NCBI GenBank assembly: GCA_004298155.1
Contig: SCRD01000017.1
Coordinates: forward strand, 392,036-456,035
Reading direction: 5' to 3'
From: Acidobacteriota bacterium
GTDB lineage: Bacteria; Acidobacteriota; Terriglobia; UBA7540
Length of the DNA: 64,000 bases
Shown here: positions 34,029-43,738 of the stretch, one piece after another
Numbering within the stretch: position 1 is the first letter of the stretch
How the letters are laid out: every line of letters starts with the position of its first letter
Made by a program: the position numbers and the translations under genes
The notes under the pieces: model-generated
The model's input: the letters and a program-made list of their open reading frames with translations, nothing else
Databases searched by the model: none
What the model was told of the DNA's origin: nothing

Positions 34029-35003
34029 GTGGGCATAATCCCCGCTACGGCCCGAATGCAGTTGAAGGGTTTCAAATTAAGTGAACGTAATCAGGTGGTA
34101 ATGGAGCAGCTTCCGCAGGTACGGTTCATTGCTCAAAAGATCCATGCCAGGCTTCCACACCACATTCCGCTGGAGGACCTTGTTAACACCGGCGTACTGG
34201 GCCTGATTGAAGCCCTTGCAAAATTTGATCCCAAAAGGAACGTGCAATTACAGTCATACGCTCGTTACCGTATCCAGGGGGCAATCCTGGACAGCCTCCG
34301 CGAGCAAGACTGGAGTCCCAGACTGCTGCGGCAGAAAGAGCGGCAGCTTGAGGCCGCAAGGGGAAGACTTCAAACGCAGTTGGGCCGGTCGCCCTCCCAA
34401 GCGGAACTCGCACACGAGTTGGGAGTCAGCGACCACCAGCTCCAGTTGCTATTGCGAGATTTACAGGGGCTGGAGGTTACAAGCCTCCAGGAGCCCACGT
34501 GCCTGGAAGGACATTCCTTGGATGATAAAATGGCCGACACCGCAGAGGAGAGCCCCTTCGTCCTGTGCGAGCGAGCCGAGATGAACGGCCTGCTGGCCCA
34601 GGCCATGTCAAAACTGCCTCCTCGAAAGCGGCAGGTTCTGGATCTCTATTACTTCAAAGGCTTGACGATGAAAGAAACGGGAGATCGGATGGGCGTATGC
34701 GAATCCAGAGTTTCGCAGATCCATTCGTCTGCGGTTGCATCGCTCAAAGCACGGATGAAAGAAGTGCTCATTGCACAACAGCGAGAAGAGGAATCTGCGA
34801 GGCAACAGCCTTGGGCAAGACCGGCCACTATTCTGCCCGGCGCTCCAGGCCAATGTCAACACGATACGGTTCCTCAGTATCTGGCCATGAAACTTTCATA
34901 TATTCCAACGTCGGTTCAGCGGCGGCGCCGTTCAGAGAATCAGTCCAAAAAACTGAAGAAGCTGCCCACGGCAATATTGAAAGCCGTCAGGAAAAAAGCC
35001 TGA
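34029..35003 (+). CDS. sigma-70 family sigma factor, FliA/WhiG type
   Basis: I place the start at the GTG 34029, which has AGAAAGGAG seven bases upstream; an earlier TTG is unsupported. The ~324-residue protein has region 2 (IPLEDLVNTGVLGLIEALAKFDP, then SYARYRIQGAILDSLREQDWSPR, diagnostic of FliA/WhiG). Region 3 has QLGRSPSQAELAHELGV and region 4 has LPPRKRQVLDLYYFKGLTMKETGDRMGVCESRVSQI. A ~70-residue tail rich in Arg/Lys (RRRRSENQSKKLKKL) is unusual for the family. No flagellar genes are nearby. The gene faces an RsbW/STAS partner-switch pair across a terminator, so that pair probably controls it. Targets are unknown. Confidence 0.88.
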   Translation: MGIIPATARMQLKGFKLSERNQVVMEQLPQVRFIAQKIHARLPHHIPLEDLVNTGVLGLIEALAKFDPKRNVQLQSYARYRIQGAILDSLREQDWSPRLLRQKERQLEAARGRLQTQLGRSPSQAELAHELGVSDHQLQLLLRDLQGLEVTSLQEPTCLEGHSLDDKMADTAEESPFVLCERAEMNGLLAQAMSKLPPRKRQVLDLYYFKGLTMKETGDRMGVCESRVSQIHSSAVASLKARMKEVLIAQQREEESARQQPWARPATILPGAPGQCQHDTVPQYLAMKLSYIPTSVQRRRRSENQSKKLKKLPTAILKAVRKKA

Positions 35004-35131
35004 GAACCCTCCCAGCCACGGTCGGGATGCACGGATCGAAAACGGCACCCTCTTTCCTTTAACGTGAAGGTTTTCCTGTCCCCTGGTTGTAGAACATTTT
35101 CCCGCACGCGGCAAAAGGTCTGGCCCCGGCG

Positions 35132-35156
35132 GGGGCCCGGCAGAAAGGCGGGCCCC
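35132..35156. terminator. bidirectional hairpin terminator between convergent genes
   Basis: GGGGCCCG (35132-35139) and CGGGCCCC (35149-35156) form a perfect 8-bp GC stem with a nine-base loop. It lies exactly between the stop of the sigma-factor gene and the stop of the convergent STAS gene, though neither side has a long T-run. Confidence 0.55.
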
Positions 35157-35507
35157 TTATGCCGATTTAAAGCTGCTGATGGCACCGGCTTCGTCATTGT
35201 GAATGTCAAAGACGGTATAAAGTTTCGTAATCTGCAACAAATCATGCACTTTCTTGGTCAGGTTGAGCAGTTTCAGCTGTCCTCCCTGGTTTGAAACCGC
35301 CGTAAAGGCGCTGACCAATTCCCCAATCCCGGAACTGTCTATATAAGTAACGTCGGCGAGGTTCAAGAGAAGGTTCTTATGACCCTTGCCAAGCTCTCCA
35401 CGGATGACGTCACGCAGCTCCTTGCACGCCTCGCCGAGCGTAATTCTCCCGCTAACATCCACGACAGTTACAGAATCAACCTGACGCACTGTTGCCTTCA
35501 TGCTCAC
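35157..35507 (-). CDS. STAS-domain anti-sigma factor antagonist
   Basis: A ~116-residue SpoIIAA/RsbV-type protein. GTG at 35507 (or ATG at 35501) follows AAGGAGG; the longer open frame is not needed. The single STAS domain contains VTVVDVSGRITLGE and the switch segment YIDSSGIGELV, whose serine (Ser57 counting from the ATG) is the phosphorylation site of the family. When unphosphorylated, it would bind the ATP-binding anti-sigma factor and release the sigma factor. It overlaps the upstream anti-sigma gene by about 30 bp, implying translational coupling, and is convergent with the FliA/WhiG-like sigma gene. Confidence 0.88.
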   Translation of the reverse strand: MSMKATVRQVDSVTVVDVSGRITLGEACKELRDVIRGELGKGHKNLLLNLADVTYIDSSGIGELVSAFTAVSNQGGQLKLLNLTKKVHDLLQITKLYTVFDIHNDEAGAISSFKSA

Positions 35508-35961
35508 GGCCTGTTCCTCCTTGATTTGACTGAATTCGAGGGGTGAGATGCTTTGCCATAATAACTTCTGTCCCCCCGGCCGAGGACTTCTCAACTCTGA
35601 ACTCGTCCATGAACTTGCGAACCAGAAAGATTCCCCTTCCTGAATCGCTCAGAATATTTTCCCTGGCCAGAGGGTCGGGCACGGTGCTGAGATCGAATCC
35701 CTGCCCTTCATCCCGCACATGTATTTCAATCCCGTCTTCGAAGACCAGAAATCTGATATGAACTTTCTTGCTGGGGTCTTCCTTGTTGCCGTGATGTATG
35801 GCGTTAATGACAGCTTCGTGCACGGCCATCTCGATGTGAAACTCACCTTCTTCGTCAAATCCTACCCTGGCTGCGACACTCCGGGCCGTTTCTTCGGCCG
35901 TTTCGACATTCGCAAGGTTGCTTTCGAGGATGACCTCGACAACGCTAGCCTCAGGCTTCAT
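35476..35961 (-). CDS. RsbW/SpoIIAB-type anti-sigma factor kinase
   Basis: A 161-residue HATPase-fold serine kinase. The N-box is IEMAVHEAVINAIHHGN, followed by VRDEGQGFDLSTVPDP (G1) and SDSGRGIFLVRKFMDEF (G2), matching the RsbW/SpoIIAB group. It should bind and inhibit a sigma factor, and phosphorylate the STAS antagonist encoded next. The start of the STAS gene lies inside its 3' end. The final ~20 residues (after MAKHLTP) are low complexity and may result from this overlap. The nearest candidate target is the FliA/WhiG-like sigma factor on the opposite strand. Confidence 0.88.
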   Translation of the reverse strand: MKPEASVVEVILESNLANVETAEETARSVAARVGFDEEGEFHIEMAVHEAVINAIHHGNKEDPSKKVHIRFLVFEDGIEIHVRDEGQGFDLSTVPDPLARENILSDSGRGIFLVRKFMDEFRVEKSSAGGTEVIMAKHLTPRIQSNQGGTGREHEGNSASG

Positions 35962-36176
35962 TACCGGTAAGAATAACCCCCGCGATGAAACTACAATAGA
36001 GGATTGCGAAAGTCAACGAAGACACCCATCTATTTTCCTGCGTTTCAGAGCCTGTGGCAAAACGAAGAGGAATTATCTCATGGGGTGTTCTATCTTGGGA
36101 GTATAATCCACGCCGGGCGCACCGCAACCACCTGGAATTGGCGTGGAGTGCGATATGGGGAGGGCGCATTAACGGA

Positions 36177-38657
36177 ATGACCCGGTCAGGACGGCGTTTT
36201 TTCTTAGCTTTTATCCTTGCATCAGGAATATTTGCAGGGGCAAGGATTCTGCCCCAGGCATTTCCTCCGGGATCCCCGAAGGTGTTCCGCCGGGCCAGCA
36301 CAGTCGTTGCTCCGGCCAGCGCCCTGTCCTCCCCTGGTTCTGCATCCTGGACGGCTACCGTTTCCCGAGATCGGCACACCATTACACTGGCATATGGCGG
36401 AGCGGCCTGGATAACAGAGTTGCGGGTAAAAGTCACAGCAGGTGATCCCAAACTCAGTTCCACGGCTCCCAGAACCAGATTGGTTCCCGCACTATCGGCC
36501 CAGCCGGGCCAATGGATCTTCAAGGTTCAGGGGCCGGCGCCTTATGAGATTGTGCTGACCAGCAATGGGCCCGCGCTGGAGGTTTCTCTACCGGGTTTTC
36601 CATTCGGTGGCGAGGGTCAGGCAGCGATCTTGGCGGAAATAGAGGGCGGTCCTGACCCCATCCAGGCCCGGCTGAACGATCCCAATGACGGTGTTCTGCA
36701 GATGGTCAGCGGCCGGGCCACAAGCAGGCTCAATGACTGTATTTATGACCGTTTTCGCGATCAGGCACTTCGCGTACTTGCTCGCGACGCCAGCTTCAGT
36801 TTGGCGACAAAAGGGTTTCAGGTTTCAGCTTCTGATCCTCTTGGCGGCGCGCCTCACTGCCGTTTCATGGTGGTCGAGCATGTTTACGGGCGGCGGCTGC
36901 CCTTCTTTGCGCCGCTCGACAAAATGAGGTGGCCGGAAGTTCCTGTGGGCTGGATTTCCTGGTACGAATATTTTTCGCACATTACCGAAAAGGAAATTGT
37001 CGAGAATGCGCAGGCGGTCGCGAAGTACTTTAAGCCATTTGGGTTGAAGTACTGTCTGGTAGATGCAGGCTGGCAGGCTGAGGGCGATGGCGAAAACGGC
37101 TCCCCTATAGGCGGCGACTGGAACGCCTGGAACGACAAGTTTCCACACGGCATGAAGTGGCTGGCCGACCAGATCCATTCCACAGGCTTATACGCCGGGC
37201 TCTGGCTCTCGGTTTTTGGAAACGCTGACGCGCAATTTTATGAAATGCACCCCGACTGGTTTTTGCACAATGCCGGCGGCAGCGGAAAACTCGGCACATG
37301 GTTCGGAACTTACGTCGCAGACTTTTCAAATCCGGCGCTTAGAAAGTATCTCTACGACACCTACCGCGACCATGCGTTGAACTGGGGATATGATTACTTC
37401 AAGCTGGACGGCGAGAATGACACGCGAGATATATGGAGGGAAAACCGTACCCGCGCTTACGATCCTACTCTGGATGCGGACATGGCTTTCCGGCAGGCTC
37501 TCAGCATGATTCGTCAGGCAATGGATTCCAGGCCCGGAGTTTTTTTCTCCGCCTGCGGTCCGGCTTATCCCACTGAAGCTATCAGAATCGCACAGGCTGG
37601 TCGCCTGGCCGGCGATGTGGTGGGTGATGGAGAACCACCTTCATTCCGAGGCGTGCGCGAAGCCCTTGCCGGCATAGGCCGCGGCTACTACACGCACAAC
37701 ATTGCCTGGTATGGCGACGCGGATGCGCTGGTCGTTCGTCCGCCGCTGGCCATGGAAGAAGCTCGGACCTGGACTTCCATTCTAGGACTCACAGGCCAGG
37801 TGCTGATGCTGGGTGACGATGAGGCGAAGCTCCCGCCCGAGCGCCGCGACATGGTCCGCAAGATCATGCCTGTGGCCGACATCACGCCGATGGATCTCTA
37901 TCCTTTCACGACCGATCGCCCCGTCTGGATACTGCATTTAAGGCGTTCCTTTGGCTCATGGGTGGTCGCGGGGCTGTTCAATTGGGACGAGGGTCCAAAT
38001 GAAATGCCGGCCGGCATGCAGCTCGGAACGATAAAAATCCTGAATCAGAACGACCATCTGCTGGGCTCCAGCCACGGGTACGGGGAGCAACTGGCGATCT
38101 CTTCGAAGCTCGATCAGGCGCAGAAACACAACGAGAGCATTGCGACCTCGCCCTTAAAGCCTCCTGGCCTGCAACTGTTGCCCGTTCCCTCCTATCTGAA
38201 TCCGCCGGCTCCGCAGAAAATCGTTCTCAACTTTGCCAGGGCAGGGCTCGAACCCGGCGGTGATTTTCTCCTGTTTGATTTCTGGAAGCAGAAATTCCTG
38301 GGCAAGGTGCGCGGGGAATATTCAACGGAGCTTTCACCCCATGACTGCCAGGTGATTTCCGTTCGGCGCGATGTGGGCCATCCTCAGCTAATCGGGACAG
38401 ACCGGCACATTACTATGGGAGGCGTGGAAATTGCAAACGAAGCATGGGACGCAGCAAGAAAACAACTTCGAATCAAAGTCTCTCTGGTGCAGAATTACCC
38501 CACCGCGCTGACCATCTTTGCGGCGGGCGCGACCGTCAGATCCCAGCGTGCCGAGGACGCCCGGATTACGGCCCTGGCCCGCAAAGGCGATACTGTCCGG
38601 GTTACCCTGTTCCGGCCTAATACCGGGGACGCTGAACTCATCTTGACCTTCAATTGA
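36177..38657 (+). CDS. secreted GH36-type alpha-galactosidase/raffinose-synthase-like hydrolase
   Basis: About 826 residues from the ATG at 36177 (GGGGAGGG upstream), beginning with RSGRRFFLAFILASGIFAGA, a probable signal sequence. After a beta-rich N-terminal domain (~40-250), a barrel holds VPVGWISWYEYFSHI, YCLVDAGWQ and GLYAGLWLSVF. The nucleophile region YDYFKLDGEN has its aspartate near residue 411. ACGPAYPTEAIRIAQAGRLAGDVVGDGEP would carry the acid/base aspartate. A beta-sandwich C-terminus follows. These match the GH36/GH31-like clan D enzymes that remove alpha-galactosyl groups. A GH27 alpha-galactosidase lies 5 kb downstream. The precise specificity cannot be fixed from motifs. Confidence 0.78.
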   Translation: MTRSGRRFFLAFILASGIFAGARILPQAFPPGSPKVFRRASTVVAPASALSSPGSASWTATVSRDRHTITLAYGGAAWITELRVKVTAGDPKLSSTAPRTRLVPALSAQPGQWIFKVQGPAPYEIVLTSNGPALEVSLPGFPFGGEGQAAILAEIEGGPDPIQARLNDPNDGVLQMVSGRATSRLNDCIYDRFRDQALRVLARDASFSLATKGFQVSASDPLGGAPHCRFMVVEHVYGRRLPFFAPLDKMRWPEVPVGWISWYEYFSHITEKEIVENAQAVAKYFKPFGLKYCLVDAGWQAEGDGENGSPIGGDWNAWNDKFPHGMKWLADQIHSTGLYAGLWLSVFGNADAQFYEMHPDWFLHNAGGSGKLGTWFGTYVADFSNPALRKYLYDTYRDHALNWGYDYFKLDGENDTRDIWRENRTRAYDPTLDADMAFRQALSMIRQAMDSRPGVFFSACGPAYPTEAIRIAQAGRLAGDVVGDGEPPSFRGVREALAGIGRGYYTHNIAWYGDADALVVRPPLAMEEARTWTSILGLTGQVLMLGDDEAKLPPERRDMVRKIMPVADITPMDLYPFTTDRPVWILHLRRSFGSWVVAGLFNWDEGPNEMPAGMQLGTIKILNQNDHLLGSSHGYGEQLAISSKLDQAQKHNESIATSPLKPPGLQLLPVPSYLNPPAPQKIVLNFARAGLEPGGDFLLFDFWKQKFLGKVRGEYSTELSPHDCQVISVRRDVGHPQLIGTDRHITMGGVEIANEAWDAARKQLRIKVSLVQNYPTALTIFAAGATVRSQRAEDARITALARKGDTVRVTLFRPNTGDAELILTFN

Positions 38658-38966
38658 CCTGTTTCCAGGCCCGCCGGCGTTTTATCGGTGGCTTGTCTAT
38701 TGGAGCGTGCCGGCGAGATATCGGAAAACTATCAGCCCGTTGTTCCATACCGGAGGGGTGCCAATTTTGGCGGGGCCGGGCCATCGCCTACCCATGTGAC
38801 GTTTCGGAAATTGTTTCATGCTTCTGGCAGGCATACAATGAATATAGCAAAACACCGCGCAACCGCATCGTATTGGGTAGAGTGGGCGATGGGCGTTTGG
38901 GCCCTTGTTTCAGCGCGAAAGACGGGATAACGAAATTCGAACGCTGGCAGTTAATGGAGGAGCGCC
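38658..38966. other. intergenic region, nothing recognised
   Basis: About 309 bp between the GH36-type gene and the M50 protease gene. The open frames crossing it are short and do not resemble a family. The only clear signal is TGGAGGAG ahead of the downstream ATG. Confidence 0.4.
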
Positions 38967-40127
38967 ATGTTTGGACGAACCGTCACGCTGTTCAAGATGT
39001 TCGGCTTCGCCGTCCGTGTGGACGCCAGTTGGCTGATCATTGCCGTGTTGATCACCTGGTCCTTTTCAGCTCTGGTTTTCCCGCACGCCTACCCCGGCCT
39101 TTCCACTACTGAATACTGGTTGATGGGAATTGGAGGCGCCCTTCTGCTGTTTGCCTCGATCATTGTTCATGAACTTGCACATTCGCTGGTGGCGCGAACG
39201 AGCGGCCTAGCCATGAAAGGCATCACGCTCTTTATCTTTGGCGGGGTCGCGGAGATGGATCGGGAACCCTCCAGCGCCAAGGCGGAATTCCAGATGGCCA
39301 TTGCCGGGCCGTTGACCAGTGTGGCCGTCGGCATCATTTTCTACTTTCTGTCCTCGGCCATGCGCGGCGTCTGGCCGGCAGCCGTGACCGGCGTGCTCAC
39401 TTACCTTGCATTGATCAACTGGGTTCTGGCGGCGTTCAATATGGTTCCGGCGTTTCCGTTGGATGGGGGTCGTGTTCTCCGGTCACTGCTGTGGCACTGG
39501 AAAGGTAACATTTGGCAGGCCACCCGGATTGCCTCTTCCATTGGTTCCGGTTTTGGAATGGTAATGATGATTTACGCCATCGTACCCCTGCTGCACGGGG
39601 ACATGATTTCCGCCGTATGGTGGTTCCTGATTGGAATGTTTCTGCGGGGCGCCGCACAGGGTTCTTACCAGCAACTTGTCGTCCAGAGGATGCTCGAGGG
39701 CGAACCCATCCGGCGGTTTATGAATACCAACCCCATCACCGTGTCGCCCGCCATTTCTCTTGAAGAGCTGGTGGAGAACTTCGTCTATAAGTATCACTAC
39801 AAAATGTTTCCCGTCGTCGGTGCATCGAATGAACTGTTGGGATGCATAACTACCAAAGAAGTAAAGGATATCCCGCGCAGCGAATGGTCTCGCAACAGTG
39901 TGCAGGCCGTCATGCGGCCCTACTGTGCCGAAAACACGGTGACTCCGGACACCGATGCCGTCAAAGCTCTGGCCAAGATGAGGAATTCCCAGAACAGCCG
40001 GCTGATGGTGGTCGAGGGGGGCCACCTTGTGGCCGTGCTCACACTAAAGGACCTGTTGAATTTTCTCTCAACCAAACTTGAACTGGAATCAGGATCTTCG
40101 GGGCTTCCTTCAAATTTCCGCGTCTGA
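38967..40127 (+). CDS. site-2 protease (M50) with C-terminal CBS domains
   Basis: A 386-residue membrane metalloprotease. Zinc ligands are visible in HELAH (68-72, helix 2) and the aspartate of FPLDGGR (LDGGR 165-169). About six membrane helices span residues 20-225. Two CBS domains follow (about 245-310, beginning MNTNPITVSPAISLEELVENF, and 315-380), which normally sense adenine nucleotides. This architecture is common among soil bacteria and probably cleaves a membrane anti-sigma factor or similar substrate inside the bilayer under energy control. GGAGGAG lies five bases before the ATG. It lies on the same strand as the GH36-type gene before it and the SGNH-hydrolase gene after it. Confidence 0.88.
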   Translation: MFGRTVTLFKMFGFAVRVDASWLIIAVLITWSFSALVFPHAYPGLSTTEYWLMGIGGALLLFASIIVHELAHSLVARTSGLAMKGITLFIFGGVAEMDREPSSAKAEFQMAIAGPLTSVAVGIIFYFLSSAMRGVWPAAVTGVLTYLALINWVLAAFNMVPAFPLDGGRVLRSLLWHWKGNIWQATRIASSIGSGFGMVMMIYAIVPLLHGDMISAVWWFLIGMFLRGAAQGSYQQLVVQRMLEGEPIRRFMNTNPITVSPAISLEELVENFVYKYHYKMFPVVGASNELLGCITTKEVKDIPRSEWSRNSVQAVMRPYCAENTVTPDTDAVKALAKMRNSQNSRLMVVEGGHLVAVLTLKDLLNFLSTKLELESGSSGLPSNFRV

Positions 40128-40267
40128 GGCTGCTCCGGCATTGCCGGAATGAAATCACTGTTTTTCACGGCTGGATTGCCGCGCGGCCTGCGTTTAAACA
40201 AAACCTTTCTCAAAAACCCGCACCTGCCTTATAGTAGACAGCCATCCGAAATTTGTAGGGAGGACTT

Positions 40268-41044
40268 ATGCGACTGCTCGCGACTTGCCTGGGGTTCGTA
40301 CTGCTGCAGTTTTTCCCGATGTGTACCAGCCTCCACGCACAGCTGGTGCAGGACTTTAATCCGCCCAAGGCGGGCTGCTGCCTGACGGGCGCCGCTGAGA
40401 GGTTCGCCGGCGAGCTACAGGACTGGAACCAGCTCGGCCGTTACCATCAGGACGACCTGCGCCTGGAGGCCCAGCCGCGTGCGACCGGCCGGGTTGTCTT
40501 TCTGGGCGACTCCATCACTGACATCTGGAAACTGGATAAATTCTTTCCCGGTAAACCCTACGTCAACCGCGGAATCAGCGGCCAGACTACGCCCCAGATG
40601 CTGGTTCGCGTGTACCCGGACGTTATTGACCTCAAGCCGGATGCAGTCATCCTGCTGGCCGGAACCAATGACGTAGCCGGCAACACCGGCCCTGAAACGG
40701 CAAAGATGATCGAGGAGAATTACAAAGCTATCACGGAGCTCGCGGAGGCGCACGGTATCAAGGTGATCCTCTGCTCGCTGACGCCGGTCAGCGATTATAC
40801 CGAGCATCCACAAACCGCCCGGCGGCCACCTGCCCAGATTCTGGAATTGAACGCCTGGATCAAGAGCTATTCGGCCAGGGTGAATGCCACTTTTGCTGAT
40901 TACTATTCGGCGATAGTGGATAGCAAAGGAATGCTGAAAGACGGCTTCTCGAACGACGGCCTGCACCCAAACGACAGAGGCTATGCCTTGCTGGCGCCCG
41001 TGGCCGAGGCGGCCATCGAGAAGGCCTTGAACGAGAAGAAGTAA
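40268..41044 (+). CDS. secreted SGNH/GDSL-family hydrolase
   Basis: A 258-residue esterase-fold protein with a signal peptide (MRLLATCLGFVLLQFFP...SLHAQ). The catalytic landmarks are all present: GDSITD with Ser82, GISGQTT (Gly of the oxyanion hole), AGTNDVAG (Asn134), and DGLHPND with Asp230 and His233. Secreted SGNH enzymes of this size usually de-acetylate sugars or hydrolyse short acyl esters on polysaccharides, which fits the glycosidase-rich neighbourhood. A GGGAGGA Shine-Dalgarno sequence precedes the ATG. Confidence 0.88.
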   Translation: MRLLATCLGFVLLQFFPMCTSLHAQLVQDFNPPKAGCCLTGAAERFAGELQDWNQLGRYHQDDLRLEAQPRATGRVVFLGDSITDIWKLDKFFPGKPYVNRGISGQTTPQMLVRVYPDVIDLKPDAVILLAGTNDVAGNTGPETAKMIEENYKAITELAEAHGIKVILCSLTPVSDYTEHPQTARRPPAQILELNAWIKSYSARVNATFADYYSAIVDSKGMLKDGFSNDGLHPNDRGYALLAPVAEAAIEKALNEKK

Positions 41045-41073
41045 AACCGGATGCGCCGGCCCTTGGCGAAAAG

Positions 41074-42342
41074 TTACAACAGCCAGAAGAGCGGTGCGAT
41101 ACCCAACACACTCAGACCGGCGAGCAGCCAGAAGCTCTCAGTGCCAGTTTTCCGGTCAGCAAAGAACCGTGAGTAAACCCCTTTCATCAGGTTGTTGCTG
41201 GCCGCCGCGATTAGTACGGTTGCTGAGGCCACCTGCATGGGTGTCACCGTTCCGGCCGCCTGCGTCATACTCATGATGAAGGGATCCACGTCTGTGACTC
41301 CGGCGATGGCTGCCAGCCCGTATATCCCAGCCAGGCCCAGGTGCGCGATGACCAGGCGCGTCGCCACCAGCATGACCAGGAAAAGGACTGCGAAGAGAAA
41401 CGCGGCCCCAAGTTCCAGAGGATTTTTGGGTTCAAATTCTCGCTTGACTTCTGTAGTATCGGCGTCCCGCTTGCGAGACCAGAGCCAGCCCGTCGCAGTA
41501 GCAATCGCGGCGAGAAGCAGAAACGACGGGGCAAGAATTGCCATCAACTCGTGATTGAAGAAGCCTACCAGAGCCACAAGCCGCAGATACATGATGCCCG
41601 AGGCAATCAGGATGCTGCCGGAAAACAGATGATGATGCTCGCCTTGAGCAGCTCGTTTTGAAAGCACGACCGTTGTGAGTGTAGAGGAGTATGCTCCTCC
41701 CAGAATTGCAGAGAGGATGACGCCGCCGTGTCCTTTAGTAAGCCGTTGCAAAACATAGCTGCCATAGGATATGGCGCTGACCACGACAACCACCAGCCAG
41801 GTCTTATATGGATTGATATTGAATGGCCCAAACGCCTTGTCTGGCAGGGCAGGCAGGATGACGACGCTCAGGAGCAGGAATTTTGTGAAGGTTAAAATTT
41901 CTCCTGGCGCGATGCGCTGGGTGAGGCTGTCGAGGCCAGCTTTCAATTCAAGCAGCAGCGTGCTGGCAACGGCAAGCGTAGTGGCGATCCAGAAATGGTT
42001 ATAGTAAACAAGAGCGCCCACCACATACACTGCCAGGCCTGACATCTCCGTCGCCACGCCAGGAGCAGGAAGGCTGGTAAGTTTGCGCCAGTATGATAGC
42101 AGGAGAAACGCGGCGACCACCACAAATCCGAGCGTGACCGCCAGCAGCTGGCCCTGGGCAATCACGCCCATTGTATAGCCGATCAGGCCGATCAACGGAA
42201 AGGTGCGCACGCCGCCAAAGGCATATTGTTCCTGCCGCTGCTTGCGTTCCTCCCGCTCGATTCCGATGAGGAATGCGAGGAAGAGCACCAGCACGATTTT
42301 GACGCCGTCCGGCGGCAACCACTGATAGAGTCTTAGCAGCAT
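41074..42342 (-). CDS. MgtC/SapB- and DUF4010-domain membrane protein
   Basis: A 422-residue polytopic membrane protein. The N-terminus (LVLFLAFLIGIEREERKQ, GGVRTFPLIGLIGYTMG) matches the MgtC/SapB domain. The rest, with about ten helices and GAYSSTLTTVVLSKRA and AGVTDVDPFIMSMTQ segments, matches DUF4010. Such fusions are predicted inner-membrane transporters or channels, possibly for Mg2+ or other ions; direct evidence is thin. It is convergent with the SGNH gene (29 bp between stops) and followed upstream by a GGDEF gene transcribed in the same direction. Confidence 0.78.
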   Translation of the reverse strand: MLLRLYQWLPPDGVKIVLVLFLAFLIGIEREERKQRQEQYAFGGVRTFPLIGLIGYTMGVIAQGQLLAVTLGFVVVAAFLLLSYWRKLTSLPAPGVATEMSGLAVYVVGALVYYNHFWIATTLAVASTLLLELKAGLDSLTQRIAPGEILTFTKFLLLSVVILPALPDKAFGPFNINPYKTWLVVVVVSAISYGSYVLQRLTKGHGGVILSAILGGAYSSTLTTVVLSKRAAQGEHHHLFSGSILIASGIMYLRLVALVGFFNHELMAILAPSFLLLAAIATATGWLWSRKRDADTTEVKREFEPKNPLELGAAFLFAVLFLVMLVATRLVIAHLGLAGIYGLAAIAGVTDVDPFIMSMTQAAGTVTPMQVASATVLIAAASNNLMKGVYSRFFADRKTGTESFWLLAGLSVLGIAPLFWLL

Positions 42343-42525
42343 CTTCCAGGTTGGCTCCAGGTCGCTGTGGGCTCAGGACTCTTTTCCAGACCTCCTGCCC
42401 ATGCCTAGACAGAGTTTACACCTTTGGGTGAAGTTGGAAACACTTAAGGATGGGGGTGGAAGCGGGCCTGACAGGTCGGGAGTGCTCACGGAAGCTTAAA
42501 CTGATGGTCCAATCGGGACGGTTCG

Positions 42526-43395
42526 TCAATCCGCTACAATCGTGCCGGCGGGGGTTGATAATTCAGGCGAGTTTTTTTGTTGGCTGTTATCCGTACCCAG
42601 CTTGTGCAGCGCCTTGGTGGAATACATAGCCCTGTCTGCTAAGTCAAGCATGTCGTCCAGCAATTTTCCATCAGCCCACTCGGCGATGCCGATGCTGAAG
42701 GTCAGCTCAAAATCCTTCAAATGTTCCTCGCGGTTCCATTCCGCAAGGCTGCCCGCTGTGCGATTGACAACCACCTGGCCGCCATAAAAGTTTGAGTTGC
42801 ACAGGATCACTAGAAATTCGTCGCCTCCATATCGGATGACCGCATCAGAACCGCGCACCGCTCCCCGCAGGATGGTTGCCACCTCGTTCAGGACGAAATC
42901 GCCCATAAGGTGGCCAAAACGGGTATTGATGTCCTTAAAGCGGTCGACATCCACCATCAAGAACGTCAACGGCTTTTCCGTCCGCCTGGCACTGCTGATG
43001 AACCGTCGGGCTATTTCGTCCAGCGCTCTTCGGTTGTAAACCTCGGTTAAAGGGTCTGTAAAGCTTTGTAAACGGACCAGTTCGTTCTGGATGGTGGTGG
43101 AGATCACCTGCTCCCGGGTACGCCGCAGTTGCAGGCGCTTGTTGATGGCGTATATGTTGTACACGAGGAGTACAGCCACAAATCCAAAGAAAAGGTCGGG
43201 TGAAACGGCAACGTCCATGTGCAGCATCCCGTGCTGTAGAAACGCCGCACGAAACAACAGCCCGAGTATGCCAGTTCCCAATGCAATCCCGGTACCGGCG
43301 GATATCAGCCAGACTTCCCAATCGCGTTTTTCAAGGGCCATCAACTGTTCGCTGACGGTTGACAGCATGCTTTGTTGCCTTGGTGGCGCATCCAT
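42526..43395 (-). CDS. membrane diguanylate cyclase (GGDEF)
   Basis: A 289-residue protein with two N-terminal hydrophobic helices (about 28-50 and 66-84), a short coiled-coil linker and a complete GGDEF domain. The active-site motif is GGDEF at 190-194, and the product-inhibition I-site RGSD (181-184) lies exactly five residues before it. The enzyme should make cyclic di-GMP from two GTP and be feedback inhibited. It lacks an obvious sensory domain apart from the membrane segments. The closest same-strand gene is the MgtC/DUF4010 gene, 183 bp downstream. Confidence 0.92.
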   Translation of the reverse strand: MDAPPRQQSMLSTVSEQLMALEKRDWEVWLISAGTGIALGTGILGLLFRAAFLQHGMLHMDVAVSPDLFFGFVAVLLVYNIYAINKRLQLRRTREQVISTTIQNELVRLQSFTDPLTEVYNRRALDEIARRFISSARRTEKPLTFLMVDVDRFKDINTRFGHLMGDFVLNEVATILRGAVRGSDAVIRYGGDEFLVILCNSNFYGGQVVVNRTAGSLAEWNREEHLKDFELTFSIGIAEWADGKLLDDMLDLADRAMYSTKALHKLGTDNSQQKNSPELSTPAGTIVAD

Positions 43396-43738
43396 TGCTT
43401 AAAACCTCATTTTGACTTTACGCGAGCTATTCACCCGGCGAATTTGGCGCTCCCGGCAAAGTCATACCCTGCCGCTTCTCGAGGCGGGGAGGGCATCCTC
43501 AACTCGACTATCACGGTGAGAGTTTGTGTTTGCGCATCGGCGACATTCGCTGAGTGCACGGTTCTGGGCACTCCGAACCCGAGCCTCGCGCAGGCCACCT
43601 TAGGATCGTTATCGGTATTCAGAAATCGATTCTTGAGGGCGTGTCTGCAGCCCGCTATCGCCGGCGTCCAGCCAGGTCAACGGCAATGGGTGTCTGCGTG
43701 CAGCCTGTCAAACTCCTGGGGGGCCTCTGCCGTAAAAG
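43396..43738. other. intergenic region, nothing recognised
   Basis: About 343 bp between two minus-strand genes. I see no tRNA, no repeated unit and no terminator. Open frames crossing it look like shadows. Confidence 0.4.

Noticed and set aside
34565..35062. Plus-strand frame inside the sigma-factor gene
   Set aside because: Wrong frame of a clear sigma-70 family protein.
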